Source: Gordonia mangrovi
GTDB lineage: Bacteria; Actinomycetota; Actinomycetes; Mycobacteriales; Mycobacteriaceae
NCBI RefSeq assembly: GCF_024734075.1
Contig: NZ_CP102850.1
Coordinates: 2,852,001-2,916,000 of the forward strand
Reading direction: 5' to 3'
Length of the DNA: 64,000 nt
Below, one piece after another: positions 41,634 through 49,798 of this stretch. The notes under the pieces were generated by a model that saw only the letters and a program-made list of their open reading frames with translations, was not told where the DNA came from and did not search any database. A program made the position numbers and the translations under genes. Numbering within the stretch: position 1 is the first letter of the stretch; every line of letters begins with the position of its first letter.

Positions 41634-42278
41634 ATGACGGGTGGAAGTTCTGTGACTGAGGTTGGTAGGCAAGTCCTGCGCCGCGGGTTCTGCATCGTTG
41701 CGGCTACCGTTCTTGCCGTTGGCGTGGTGGCAGGCTGCGTTGGCCCGGACGAGGACCCCCGACCGAGCGTCCCCTCGGGTGAGTCGTTCGACGACCAGAT
41801 AGCGAATGCGCGCCAGGTGGATCGCGCGAACGCCGGAAATGATGCGATCAAAGCGGATCTCGTTGTCGGCTCCTGCGTCGGGATCGATCGTATGTTCCGA
41901 GGCATCGACTACGAGAAGGGCGAATCCGTCGTCGAGGAAGTCGTGTCCCTTCAGCCGTGTGATCGGTCTGGAATGGTCGTGGTGCAGAGAGCGGCGACTA
42001 TCGATGACTGCGTGTCCGATGCGGACATCAAGTACCCGGTGACCGGTAGTGAGGGTGAGCCCGGGGTGGTCCTGTGTCTGGACTACAACTGGGTGGAAGG
42101 TCGGTGCCTTTCGGTACTGCACACCAAGGCCATCGTGGTCGACTGCGACGGCAGTTCGGTCGCGGTGTTTCGCCCCGAGCAGGTGTTGGTCGGTGACTAT
42201 GAGTTCGGCGACTGCCCTGAGAGTAGGTTCGTTCATCCCGATCGGGCGTATACGGTGTGCGCAACTGAAGTCGAATGA
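41634..42278 (+). CDS. Lipoprotein of unknown function
   Basis: 214 residues. Signal ending VAATVLAVGVVAGC (lipobox Cys near residue 35), an acidic/Pro linker, then a ~150-residue domain with six Cys arranged in pairs (GSCVG, QPCDRSG, DDCVSD, VLCLDYN, GRCLSV, VDCDG, with further ones in GDCPES and VCATE). Likely disulfide-rich and outside the membrane; repeated strands such as KAIVVDCDGSSVAVF suggest internal duplication. The GTG at 41652 is an alternative start. It is followed at once by a porin-gene remnant. Confidence 0.65.
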   Translation: MTGGSSVTEVGRQVLRRGFCIVAATVLAVGVVAGCVGPDEDPRPSVPSGESFDDQIANARQVDRANAGNDAIKADLVVGSCVGIDRMFRGIDYEKGESVVEEVVSLQPCDRSGMVVVQRAATIDDCVSDADIKYPVTGSEGEPGVVLCLDYNWVEGRCLSVLHTKAIVVDCDGSSVAVFRPEQVLVGDYEFGDCPESRFVHPDRAYTVCATEVE

Positions 42279-42291
42279 CCCAGGCCGCGCG

Positions 42292-42336
42292 GTGGATGAC
42301 ACGATCAACATCTACTCCGCCCGCATGTGGCTCTGA
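42292..42336 (+). pseudogene. 3' tail of an MspA-family porin gene
   Basis: Reads VDDTINIYSARMWL and a stop, the same end as the intact porin at 33257-33937 (DDTLNLYSTRMWL) with different codons. Nothing upstream of it matches the porin. The rest of this gene copy was replaced by the lipoprotein gene and its neighbours. Confidence 0.72.
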
Positions 42337-42403
42337 CATGCGACGTCCCACGGTCCGCAGGGTGAGTGGAAGGCTCGTGACGGTAGTGGCGAGTGGAATC
42401 GCG

Positions 42404-42479
42404 ACAGTTCCTCCCCCGGGTATCGCCAAACCCCCTCTATGCTTTCGGAGGATGTGACGAAACCCGGGGGAGGAACTGT
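42404..42479. terminator. Family I palindrome, copy 2
   Basis: 18-bp perfect arms ACAGTTCCTCCCCCGGGT / ACCCGGGGGAGGAACTGT with a 40-base centre, starting 5 bases after the htdX stop. Probable terminator; closely matches copy 1. Confidence 0.8.
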
Positions 42480-42484
42480 GAGGG

Positions 42485-43372
42485 TCAGGCGCCGCGAGTG
42501 GTCGCGGTCAGGTGCGGGGCGCCCTTGCGACGGTCGAGGACGGAGATGTCGAACGCCCCGGCCCCGTCGATGCGCCGCGTGTACAGGTTCACCTTGGCGG
42601 GCAACAGGATCGGCTTGCCGAAGCGCACCGTGTAGGTGACGTCGTCGGGGAGCTGCGCCTCGACGTTGGCGACTGCGGCTGCGGCACTCCACATTCCGTG
42701 CGCGATTGCCTTCGGGAAGCCGAATGCCTTCGCGGTCAGGTTGCCCATGTGGATCGGGTTCCGATCGCCCGAGGCCTCGGCGTACTGACGGATACGTCCG
42801 AGGTCGACCGACAGGATCGAATCCGGGGGTGGCGGAGCGTACTGCTTGGGCTCCGGGCCGCGCGGTTCGTCGGAGAGACTGGTGCGCTGCTGCTTGAGGA
42901 ACGTCGCGGTCTGCGTCGTCACCAACTCGGTGCCGACCCGGATCTCCGAGATCATGTCGATCAGTAGGCCCTTGCGATGCTCGCGCAGGTTCTCCGCGTG
43001 GGTGTCGATGGTCAGCGGTTCATCGACGCCGATCGGGCGCAGCCGGTGGATCGTGTTCTCCAGATGCACCGAACCGACTGCGCCGAATGGGAAGTCGCCG
43101 TCGGTCATCACCTTCATCGCGAGCGGGAACTGCAGCACGAACGGGTAGGTGATCGGCAGTGTCGAACCGAATCGCTGGCCGGTCACCCGCGTGTAGGCGT
43201 GCAGCCGATCCGGGTCCACCCGGATGTTCTCCATCCGATAAGTACGTTCCGGGATGACCGCATCGGCCCGCACCGTGGCGGGTTTGCCGACGACCGGCAG
43301 CATCGCGCCGACCGCTTTGGAGTACACCTCGGCGGTGCCGGGTGCGCTGGACAGGGTGATCGTCTTGGCCAT
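42485..43372 (-). CDS. htdX: MaoC-type (R)-specific enoyl/3-hydroxyacyl-thioester dehydratase HtdX
   Basis: 295 residues. A double hot-dog hydratase of the MaoC family. The second half carries the hydratase-2 motif YAEASGDRNPIHMGNL with catalytic Asp and His, then AHGMW. The N-terminal half is the degenerate hot dog. It dehydrates (R)-3-hydroxyacyl thioesters in fatty-acid metabolism. The ATG at 43372 overlaps the fabG4 stop by one base (TGATG); a longer frame would intrude into fabG4. The pair is the recalled Rv0242c-Rv0241c order and pairs a reductase with a dehydratase, two successive steps of chain elongation. Confidence 0.92.
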   Translation of the reverse strand: MAKTITLSSAPGTAEVYSKAVGAMLPVVGKPATVRADAVIPERTYRMENIRVDPDRLHAYTRVTGQRFGSTLPITYPFVLQFPLAMKVMTDGDFPFGAVGSVHLENTIHRLRPIGVDEPLTIDTHAENLREHRKGLLIDMISEIRVGTELVTTQTATFLKQQRTSLSDEPRGPEPKQYAPPPPDSILSVDLGRIRQYAEASGDRNPIHMGNLTAKAFGFPKAIAHGMWSAAAAVANVEAQLPDDVTYTVRFGKPILLPAKVNLYTRRIDGAGAFDISVLDRRKGAPHLTATTRGA

Positions 43373-44727
43373 CAGGCCCCCAGGAATCCCTGGCCGCACA
43401 CGCGGACCACGTTGCCGGTGATGGCGCTCGACGCCGGGTTGGCGAAGTAGGCCACGGTCTCGGCGACGTCGACGGTGTGGCCGCCCTGCTGCAGCGAGCT
43501 CATCAGGCGGCCGGCCTCGCGGGTCGCGACGGGGATCGCGGCGGTCATCTTGGTCTCGATGAACCCGGGTGCGACCGCATTGATGGTGACGCCCTTCTCG
43601 GCGAGGATCGGCGCGTAGGTGTCGACGAGGCCGATGACGCCGGCCTTCGAGGCGCCGTAATTGGTCTGGCCGCGGTTGCCGGCGATGCCGGCGATCGACG
43701 ACACGTCGATGACCGCGCCACCCTCGTTGAGCGCGCCCTTCTCGATCAGGCCGTTGACCAGTTGCTGCGGCGCGATCAGATTCACGGCGATCACCGAATC
43801 CCAGCGGGCGGCGTCCATGTTGGCGAGCAGCTTGTCGCGGGTGATGCCGGCGTTGTTGACGATGATGTCGATGCCGCCGTGGCGTTCCAGGGCGTGCTCG
43901 GCGAGCTTCGCGCCTGCATCCTCGGCGCTCACGTCGAGCGGGAACGAGGTGCCCTTCACCTTGTTGGCGGTCTCGGCGAGCGCCTCGCCGGCGGCCGGGA
44001 TGTCGGCGCAGATGACATGCGCGCCGTCTCGGGAGAGCACCTCGGCGATGGTGGCGCCGATGCCGCGGGCAGCACCGGTGACGACGGCCACCTTGCCCTC
44101 CAAGGGCTTGTCCCAGTCCTTCGGCGCGGTCGCGTCGGCCTCACCCACCCGGATGACCTGCGCGTCGACGAACGCCGACTTCGCCGACAGCACGAACCGC
44201 ACCGTCGACTCCAGGCCGGTCAGACCGGTCTTGGCGTCGGGGGACACGTAGACGAGCTGCACGGTCGCGCCCTTCTGCAGCTCCTTACCCACGGAGCGGG
44301 TGAAGCCTTCCAGGGCGCGCTGCGCGACATGCTCGTTCGGATCGGACACCAGCTCCGGGGTGGTGCCCAGCACCAGCAGCCGCGCACTGGGCGCGAGCGA
44401 GCGCATCTGCGGCTGGAAGAATTCGAACAGCTGACGCAGCTCGGCCGGCGAGGTGATGCCGGTGGCGTCGAACACCAGGGCACCATACTTGTCGGCGCTG
44501 CGGCCGGACGTGGCGTTCTGGATCAGGGTGTAGTCGGGGGCCGAGAGCATCTCGCGCAGCGGCTCCACGAGCCGGCCCGCTCCGCCCAGCAGCACCGGGC
44601 CGGGCAGCGGCGGCTCGGACGCCTTGTAGCGGCGCAGCGTCGGCGGGACGGGCAGCCCGGCCTGCTTCGCGAGGAACGAACCGGGTGCGGAATGGACGAA
44701 GTTCGAGTACAGGCCAGTGGCTGCCAC
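43372..44727 (-). CDS. fabG4: 3-oxoacyl-thioester reductase FabG4 (high-molecular-weight FabG)
   Basis: 451 residues, close to the ~454 of mycobacterial FabG4. The N-terminal ~200 residues are the flavodoxin-like domain special to this class ([36 protein letters not shown]). The C-terminal SDR domain has [30 protein letters not shown] and the catalytic YGASKAG. It reduces 3-oxoacyl-CoA with NADH. The GTG at 44727 follows GAGGAG at seven bases; the earlier ATG at 44793 has no RBS and adds non-conserved residues. The divergent promoter shared with fadA2 carries a TTAC-N6-GTAA site. Confidence 0.93.
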   Translation of the reverse strand: MAATGLYSNFVHSAPGSFLAKQAGLPVPPTLRRYKASEPPLPGPVLLGGAGRLVEPLREMLSAPDYTLIQNATSGRSADKYGALVFDATGITSPAELRQLFEFFQPQMRSLAPSARLLVLGTTPELVSDPNEHVAQRALEGFTRSVGKELQKGATVQLVYVSPDAKTGLTGLESTVRFVLSAKSAFVDAQVIRVGEADATAPKDWDKPLEGKVAVVTGAARGIGATIAEVLSRDGAHVICADIPAAGEALAETANKVKGTSFPLDVSAEDAGAKLAEHALERHGGIDIIVNNAGITRDKLLANMDAARWDSVIAVNLIAPQQLVNGLIEKGALNEGGAVIDVSSIAGIAGNRGQTNYGASKAGVIGLVDTYAPILAEKGVTINAVAPGFIETKMTAAIPVATREAGRLMSSLQQGGHTVDVAETVAYFANPASSAITGNVVRVCGQGFLGA

Positions 44728-44816
44728 GGGATGTCTCCTCTGTGCTTCTACGGCAGGTCGTGTTGGGTGAAGTCCGTGTGCGACGACGCTCACGCGAAGC
44801 GACGTTCGACAACTAA

Positions 44817-44832
44817 CTTACTCATGAGTAAG
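44817..44832. promoter_or_regulatory. TetR operator-like site TTAC-N6-GTAA (site 2)
   Basis: CTTACTCATGAGTAAG, a perfect 16-bp palindrome in the fabG4-fadA2 divergent region. The fadA2 -10-like AATACT follows it closely, so binding would block initiation in both directions. The strongest of the three sites. Confidence 0.75.
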
Positions 44833-44874
44833 AATACTGTACAGACATCGAACTACACCCCCTGGGAGATCGAA

Positions 44875-46170
44875 GTGGCTCAGACACCCAAGACCCGCAC
44901 TCAGCGCCCGGTCGCGATCCTCGGCGGCAACCGGATTCCGTTCGCCCGCCAGGACAAGGCCTACGCCAAGGTCAGCAATCAGGAGATGTTCACCGCAGCC
45001 CTCGACGGGCTGGTGAGCCGCTACAACCTGCAGGGTGAGCGCCTGGGCATGGTCGCCGGTGGCGCCGTGCTCAAGCATTCGCGTGATTTCAATCTCATGC
45101 GCGAATGTGTCCTCGGTTCGGCGCTCTCGCCCTACACCCCCGCCTTCGACATCCAGCAAGCCTGCGGCACCGGCCTGCAGGCGATCGTCGCCGTGGCCGA
45201 CGGCATCGCGTCCGGCCGCTACGACGTCGCCGTCGGCGGCGGTGTGGACACCACCTCCGACGCCCCGATCGGCGTCTCGGAGTCGATGCGTCGCCAGATG
45301 CTCGAGGTCAACCGTGCCCGCAGCACCAAGGACCAGTTGCTCGCCGCGCTGAAGCTGGTGCCGAAACTCGGCATCGAGATCCCGCGCAACGGTGAGCCGC
45401 GGACCGGCATGTCGATGGGTGAGCACGCCGCCATCACCGCCAAGGAATTCGGCATCAAGCGCGCCGACCAGGACGCCCTGGCCGCCGCCAGTCACCAGAA
45501 CATGGCCGCCGCCTACGACGAGGGCTTCTTCGACGACCTGATCACGCCGTTCCTCGGACTGACCCGCGACCAGAACCTGCGCGGCGATTCCACCGCGGAG
45601 AAGCTCGCCAAGCTCAAGCCGGTCTTCGGCGTCTCGCTCGGCGACGCGACGATGACCGCCGGCAACTCCACCCCGCTCACCGATGGCGCGTCGACCGTGC
45701 TGCTGGGCAGCGACGAGTGGGCCGAGGCCAGGGGTCTGCCGGTGCAGGCCTACCTCGTCGACAGCGAGACGGCGGCCGTCGACTACGTCAACGGGCCCGA
45801 CGGTCTGCTGATGGCGCCCACGTATGCAGTGCCGCGCCTGCTCGACCGCAACGGGTTGACGCTGCAGGATTTCGACTTCTACGAGATCCACGAGGCATTC
45901 GCCAGCGTCGTGCTGGCCACCCTGGCCGCCTGGGAATCCGAGGAGTACTGCAAGGAGCGTCTCGGCCTCGACAACGCGCTCGGCGCCATCGATCGCACCA
46001 AGATCAACGTGCACGGCTCCTCGCTGGCGGCCGGGCACCCGTTCGCCGCCACCGGCGGGCGCATCATCGCGCAGGCCGCCAAAACCATCCGCGAGAACGG
46101 CGGCGGGCGTGCACTCGTCTCGATCTGTGCGGCCGGCGGCCAGGGCGTCACCGCCATCGTCGAAGGCTGA
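44875..46170 (+). CDS. fadA2: Acetyl-CoA acyltransferase (thiolase) FadA2
   Basis: 431 residues. Thiolase that cleaves 3-oxoacyl-CoA to acetyl-CoA and a shortened acyl-CoA, or condenses in reverse. Motifs: QQACGTGLQA with the nucleophilic Cys, YEIHEAFAS, GSSLAAGHPFAATGGR and SICAAGGQG with the second Cys. The GTG at 44875 (VAQTPKTRTQRP) has GGGAG six bases upstream; an ATG at 44824 lies inside the operator and is unlikely. Divergent from fabG4, together giving thiolase, reductase and dehydratase in one control unit. Confidence 0.93.
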   Translation: MAQTPKTRTQRPVAILGGNRIPFARQDKAYAKVSNQEMFTAALDGLVSRYNLQGERLGMVAGGAVLKHSRDFNLMRECVLGSALSPYTPAFDIQQACGTGLQAIVAVADGIASGRYDVAVGGGVDTTSDAPIGVSESMRRQMLEVNRARSTKDQLLAALKLVPKLGIEIPRNGEPRTGMSMGEHAAITAKEFGIKRADQDALAAASHQNMAAAYDEGFFDDLITPFLGLTRDQNLRGDSTAEKLAKLKPVFGVSLGDATMTAGNSTPLTDGASTVLLGSDEWAEARGLPVQAYLVDSETAAVDYVNGPDGLLMAPTYAVPRLLDRNGLTLQDFDFYEIHEAFASVVLATLAAWESEEYCKERLGLDNALGAIDRTKINVHGSSLAAGHPFAATGGRIIAQAAKTIRENGGGRALVSICAAGGQGVTAIVEG

Positions 46171-46292
46171 TACCAGCGCAAATGTGACCCGATCGTCGCC
46201 TCGGCATCGATCGGGTCACACTCGCCGAAAAAAAGTTCTCGGAAAGCTGTAACGCGGCGAGAAGTAGCGTAGATATACGAGTAGCTCCGGCT

Positions 46293-46353
46293 GAGCTGCC
46301 AGACCCCCGACCCGGCAGCTCGGTCGGGGCGCCTACGTTTTGTGGGGCGCCCC
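46293..46353 (+). terminator. Two stem-loops after fadA2
   Basis: GAGCTGCC (46293-46300) pairs with GGCAGCTC (46314-46321), and GGGGCGCC (46326-46333) pairs with GGCGCCCC (46346-46353), the latter with a T-rich loop. They lie between fadA2 and the next gene and are likely terminators. Confidence 0.6.
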
Positions 46354-46395
46354 ACAGCCGACGTCTCGGCAAGGCGGACCCATCGTCGTTTTCTT

Positions 46396-48108
46396 ATGGT
46401 TGATCCCGTGAACAGTTCCCCGGTCGCACGCGCGGCGGCGCGTGTGGCAGTCGGCATCGCCGCCGCACTCGGCATCGTCATCGCCACCGATCTCGTCCTG
46501 ACCGACGGCGCGACCGCACGCGGTGCAGTTGTCGCGGGTATCCCGGCAGGCAACCTCGACGACGCGGAGGCCCAGGCCGTCGTCGATCAACTCTCCGAAC
46601 GGGCCATTCATCGCGTACGACTCCACACGGATACCGGGTCGGCCACGGTCGCGCCCGATGACCTCGGCCTGTTCTTCGATGCCGAGGCCACCAAAGCCCG
46701 GTTGATGGATCAGCCCCGCAACCCATGGCCCCGGCTGATGGCAATCCTCGGGCGCACTCACGCCGTGCAACCGGTCGTGACCATCGACCGTGCGGTCTTC
46801 GACGCCACGCTCGACGACCTGCGCTCCGAACTGGAGAAGGCGGCAGTCGAAGGCGGGGTGCATTACGAGGTGGCCGACGACGTGGCCACCCCCGTGGCGG
46901 ACATGCCGGCCGCCGGCAAGCGCGTGGCCCGCGACGCCGCGGCGACAACGCTGATGGCGCAATGGCTCGACGACAAGCCCGTCGACCTGCCCATGGAGGA
47001 TTTCGATCCCTCCGTGTCGGCCGAGGTGGTCGGCCAGACCGTCGCCGGGGCCGCCACCCGCGCGGTGGCCGCCCCGGTCACTCTCGAGGGCGCCGACGAT
47101 GTCTCCGTGCGGGTCACGCCCGCCCAGCTGGGCTCGGTGCTGACGTTTGTCGCCGACGGGCGCGGCGGACTGCAACCGGAGATAGACCCGAAACGCAGTA
47201 CCGAGATGTTGCGCCCACAGCTCGCCGAGACCGAACGCGAAGCCGTGGACGCCACGTTCTCACTGAGCAGCGGTAGTCCCACCGTGGTGCCGTCGCGCGA
47301 CGGTTCGCGGGTCGACTGGGACAAGACCTTCGCGTCCACCGCGGCGACCGTGACCGGGGCCGACGCATCGGATACCCGGGTCGTCGAGGTCGCCTACGCA
47401 CCTGTGAAGCCAAAGCTGACCACCAAGCAGGCACGCGGACTCGGCGTGCGTGAAGTGGTCAGCGAGTTCACCACCTCCGGGTTCTCCAGCGCATCCGGCG
47501 AGAACATCCGGCTCGTCGCCGCCGAGGTCGACGGTGCACTGGTCAAACCCGGCGAGAAGTTCTCCCTGAACACCTACACCGGGCCGCGCGGCACCGCGCA
47601 GGGCTACGTGACGTCAACCATCATCGACCACGGCCACGCCGACAAAGCGGTCGGCGGCGGCATCTCCCAGTTCGCGACCACGCTCTACAACGCCGCCTAC
47701 TTCGCCGGTCTCGAGGACGTCACGCACACCGAGCACAGCTACTACATCTCCCGTTACCCGGAGGCGCGTGAGGCCACCGTCTTCGAGGGCGCCATCGACC
47801 TGGTGTTCCGCAACAACACCGAGCACGGGATCTACATCGAGACCGGCTGGTCGCCGTCCGACGTCACTGTCCGCATGTGGAGCACCACCACCGTCGACGT
47901 CGAGTCGATCACCGGCGAGCGGTACGCCTACACCGACCCACCGTCACTGAAGCTGCCGAAGGGTGACAACTGCATCGCGTCCACCGGCAGCCGCGGGTTC
48001 ACCACCTCGAACACCCGCATCATCAGCGACGCCGAGTCCGGCGCCGAGATCAGTCGCCACACCCGCACGGTGAAATACGACCCCGCGCCCAACGTCAAGT
48101 GCGTGTGA
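46396..48108 (+). CDS. VanW family protein with peptidoglycan-binding-type domains
   Basis: 570 residues. A short basic N-terminus, one membrane helix (AARVAVGIAAALGIVIATDL), two PG_binding_4-like regions (~40-160 and ~170-330), and the VanW domain at ~370-510 with ENIRLVAAEVDGALVKPGEK, TSTIIDHGHADKAVGGGISQ and FATTLYN. Such proteins (YoaR type) are anchored in the membrane with the bulk in the cell-wall zone. Function not established; the domains suggest contact with peptidoglycan. I prefer the ATG at 46396 over the frame from 46342, which reads through the terminator. Confidence 0.88.
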   Translation: MVDPVNSSPVARAAARVAVGIAAALGIVIATDLVLTDGATARGAVVAGIPAGNLDDAEAQAVVDQLSERAIHRVRLHTDTGSATVAPDDLGLFFDAEATKARLMDQPRNPWPRLMAILGRTHAVQPVVTIDRAVFDATLDDLRSELEKAAVEGGVHYEVADDVATPVADMPAAGKRVARDAAATTLMAQWLDDKPVDLPMEDFDPSVSAEVVGQTVAGAATRAVAAPVTLEGADDVSVRVTPAQLGSVLTFVADGRGGLQPEIDPKRSTEMLRPQLAETEREAVDATFSLSSGSPTVVPSRDGSRVDWDKTFASTAATVTGADASDTRVVEVAYAPVKPKLTTKQARGLGVREVVSEFTTSGFSSASGENIRLVAAEVDGALVKPGEKFSLNTYTGPRGTAQGYVTSTIIDHGHADKAVGGGISQFATTLYNAAYFAGLEDVTHTEHSYYISRYPEAREATVFEGAIDLVFRNNTEHGIYIETGWSPSDVTVRMWSTTTVDVESITGERYAYTDPPSLKLPKGDNCIASTGSRGFTTSNTRIISDAESGAEISRHTRTVKYDPAPNVKCV

Positions 48109-48177
48109 TCGGCTGAGATCAACCAACCCTCGGCCCCCTCTAGACCGAGCGATGTAACGCTCGATAGGCTCCGCAAC

Positions 48178-48954
48178 GTGGATATCAATGGAGCAAGTGC
48201 AATCGTCACGGGCGGCGCGTCGGGTATCGGCGAGGCCGCGGTCCGCCAGCTGGCGGCCAAGGGTGCCAAGGTCGTCGTCGCCGACCTGCAGGCCGACAAG
48301 GGTGAGGCCCTGGCCAAGGAGGTCGGCGGTGCATTCGTGCGCGTCGACGTCACCGACACCGCGCAGATCGAGGCGGCCGTCACCAAGGCCACCGAGCTCG
48401 GCCCGCTGCGGGCGCTGGTCAACTCCGCCGGCATCGGCTGGGCGCAGCGCACCATCGGCCGCGACGGCGAGTTCTCGTCGGCGCACGACCTGGATGCGTA
48501 CAAAAAGGTCATCGCCATCAACCTGGTGGGTACCTTCGACGCCTGCCGGCTCGCCGCCACCGCGATGAGCAAGAACGACCCGCTGGAATCCGGCGAGCGC
48601 GGTGCCATCGTCAACATGGCGTCGGTCGCCGCGTTCGACGGTCAGATCGGCCAGGCGTCGTACTCGTCGTCCAAGGGTGGCGTCGTCGGCATGACCCTGC
48701 CGGTCGCCCGCGACCTCGCGGCCGTCGGTGTGCGCGTCAACACCATCGCCCCCGGCCTGATCGACACCCCGATCTACGGTGAGGGCGAAGCCGCCGAGGC
48801 CTTCAAGGCGAAGCTCGGCGAGTCGGTGCTGTTCCCGCACCGTCTGGGCAAGCCCGATGAACTCGCCTCGATGGTCATCGAGCTGGTCACCAACTCCTAC
48901 ATGAACGCCGAGGTGATCCGCGTCGACGGTGGCATCCGGATGCCTCCGAAGTAG
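48178..48954 (+). CDS. Short-chain dehydrogenase, 3-hydroxyacyl-CoA dehydrogenase type
   Basis: 258 residues. Classical SDR: NAD site TGGASGIGEA (residues ~11-20), NSAGIGWAQR, active site Ser in ASVAAFDG and Tyr/Lys in YSSSKGG, and the PG motif in IAPGLIDTPIYGEG. The internal insert TIGRDGEFSSAHDL and the substrate loop resemble the type II 3-hydroxyacyl-CoA dehydrogenases (HSD10-like). It would oxidise (S)-3-hydroxyacyl-CoA, which suits the fadA2/fadE5 neighbourhood. Starts at a GTG. A long palindrome follows the stop by ten bases. Confidence 0.85.
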   Translation: MDINGASAIVTGGASGIGEAAVRQLAAKGAKVVVADLQADKGEALAKEVGGAFVRVDVTDTAQIEAAVTKATELGPLRALVNSAGIGWAQRTIGRDGEFSSAHDLDAYKKVIAINLVGTFDACRLAATAMSKNDPLESGERGAIVNMASVAAFDGQIGQASYSSSKGGVVGMTLPVARDLAAVGVRVNTIAPGLIDTPIYGEGEAAEAFKAKLGESVLFPHRLGKPDELASMVIELVTNSYMNAEVIRVDGGIRMPPK

Positions 48955-48964
48955 GGCTGCGACA

Positions 48965-49040
48965 CACACTCACGCGCACCCGTTCGGCTCGCGCGCACGT
49001 CGAGACGCGCGCGGTTGCCGAGCGGGTGCGCGTGAGTGTG
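48965..49040. terminator. Family II palindrome, copy 1
   Basis: Perfect 18-bp arms CACACTCACGCGCACCCG / CGGGTGCGCGTGAGTGTG, with an inner near-palindrome GCGCGCACGTCGAGACGCGC. Begins 10 bases after the dehydrogenase stop. Confidence 0.75.
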
Positions 49041-49080
49041 ACGCCATTGTTCGCTGCCATTTCAGTGGTAGCGTCATGGC

Positions 49081-49314
49081 ATGAGAACGACCATCGATCG
49101 TGCCGGCCGCGTGGTCGTGCCCAAGGAACTGCGCGACCGGGTCGGTCTGGTACCGGGGGAGATCGAGATCACCGTTGCGGGTAGCGGGTTGGTTCTGGAA
49201 CCGGTGGCCACCGATGAGCTCGTCGAGGACGAAGGAATGCTGATGCTGCCGGAGGGCGGCGCGCACCTGACGGCCGACAGTATTCGAGAACTGCGCCTTG
49301 GCGACCAACGCTGA
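49081..49314 (+). CDS. vapB: VapB-type antitoxin (AbrB/SpoVT fold)
   Basis: 77 residues. The N-terminal AbrB swapped-hairpin domain MRTTIDRAGRVVVPKELRDR is followed by GLVPGEIEITVAGSGLVLEP and an acidic C-terminus that would wrap the toxin. It binds DNA to repress its own operon and neutralises VapC. Its frame overlaps the toxin gene by 17 bases. Confidence 0.85.
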   Translation: MRTTIDRAGRVVVPKELRDRVGLVPGEIEITVAGSGLVLEPVATDELVEDEGMLMLPEGGAHLTADSIRELRLGDQR

Positions 49315-49717
49315 GGTCCTCCTGCTGGACACGAGTGCCGCGATCGCGCTGGTGCGTCCGGAGCAGGAAGGACACTCCGACGTCCGTGCGGAGGCGAAGG
49401 GAAAGACGCTGGGCCTCAGCGGTCACGCGACGTTCGAGATGTACTCGGTGCTCACCCGCCTGCCGGTGCCGCAGCGATTGACCGGTCGTGCGGCTGCTCG
49501 CCTGATTGCGACGAACTTCCCGCACCGGTGTCATCTGAGCCCCCAGCACACGGCGGAACTCGTCGAACGGTTCGCGGCGGTGGGTATCTCGGGTGGCGCA
49601 GTGTACGACGGACTCGTCGGAGCAGCAGCCGCACACGCGGACCTCACCCTGCTGAGCCTGGACCGTCGTGCCGAACCGATCTATCGCGCGCTGGGGGTTC
49701 GGCTGAAGCTGCTGTGA
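49298..49717 (+). CDS. vapC: VapC-type PIN-domain ribonuclease toxin
   Basis: 139 residues from a TTG. PIN domain: LLLDTSAAIALVRPE with the first catalytic Asp, Glu in HATFEMYSVLTRLP, and GGAVYDGLVGAAAAHADLTL with a later Asp, then LDRRAEPIY. VapC toxins cut specific tRNA or rRNA when antitoxin is lost. Overlaps vapB. The weak TTG start is common for toxin genes and keeps output low. Confidence 0.85.
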   Translation: MATNAEVLLLDTSAAIALVRPEQEGHSDVRAEAKGKTLGLSGHATFEMYSVLTRLPVPQRLTGRAAARLIATNFPHRCHLSPQHTAELVERFAAVGISGGAVYDGLVGAAAAHADLTLLSLDRRAEPIYRALGVRLKLL

Positions 49718-49738
49718 ACGGCCGCCCTTCAGATCAAC

Positions 49739-49798
49739 CGCGCACCCGTCGTGCGGCCGCGCACGTCGCGACGTGCGCGTCAGCGTGATGGGTGCGCG
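49739..49798. terminator. Family II palindrome, copy 2
   Basis: Arms CGCGCACCC / GGGTGCGCG surround a perfect 20-bp inner palindrome GCGCACGTCGCGACGTGCGC. It lies between the convergent vapC and mmpL genes. The mmpL stop codon and its last codons are inside the right arm. Confidence 0.72.

Larger units (their letters stand above)
18896..42400. other. Accessory region inserted in a conserved gene order
   Basis: About 23.5 kb between the TetR gene and htdX, which lie within a few genes of each other in M. tuberculosis. It contains restriction genes, two insertion sequences, decayed gene copies, a porin gene, and a run of secreted and lipoprotein genes. Parts of it (about 20.7-26.2 and 35.7-42 kb) look visibly less GC-rich than the backbone. 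No integrase or att site was seen, so stepwise gain through homologous flanks and insertion sequences is more likely than one integrating element. Confidence 0.65.

Noticed and set aside
18896..42400. Prophage or integrative conjugative element
   Set aside because: No integrase, excisionase, terminase, capsid, relaxase or att repeats at a tRNA were found.
43477..44820. Long N-terminal extension of the fadA2 frame
   Set aside because: It is the antisense of fabG4 read through in frame; the real fadA2 begins at the GTG with an RBS at 44875.
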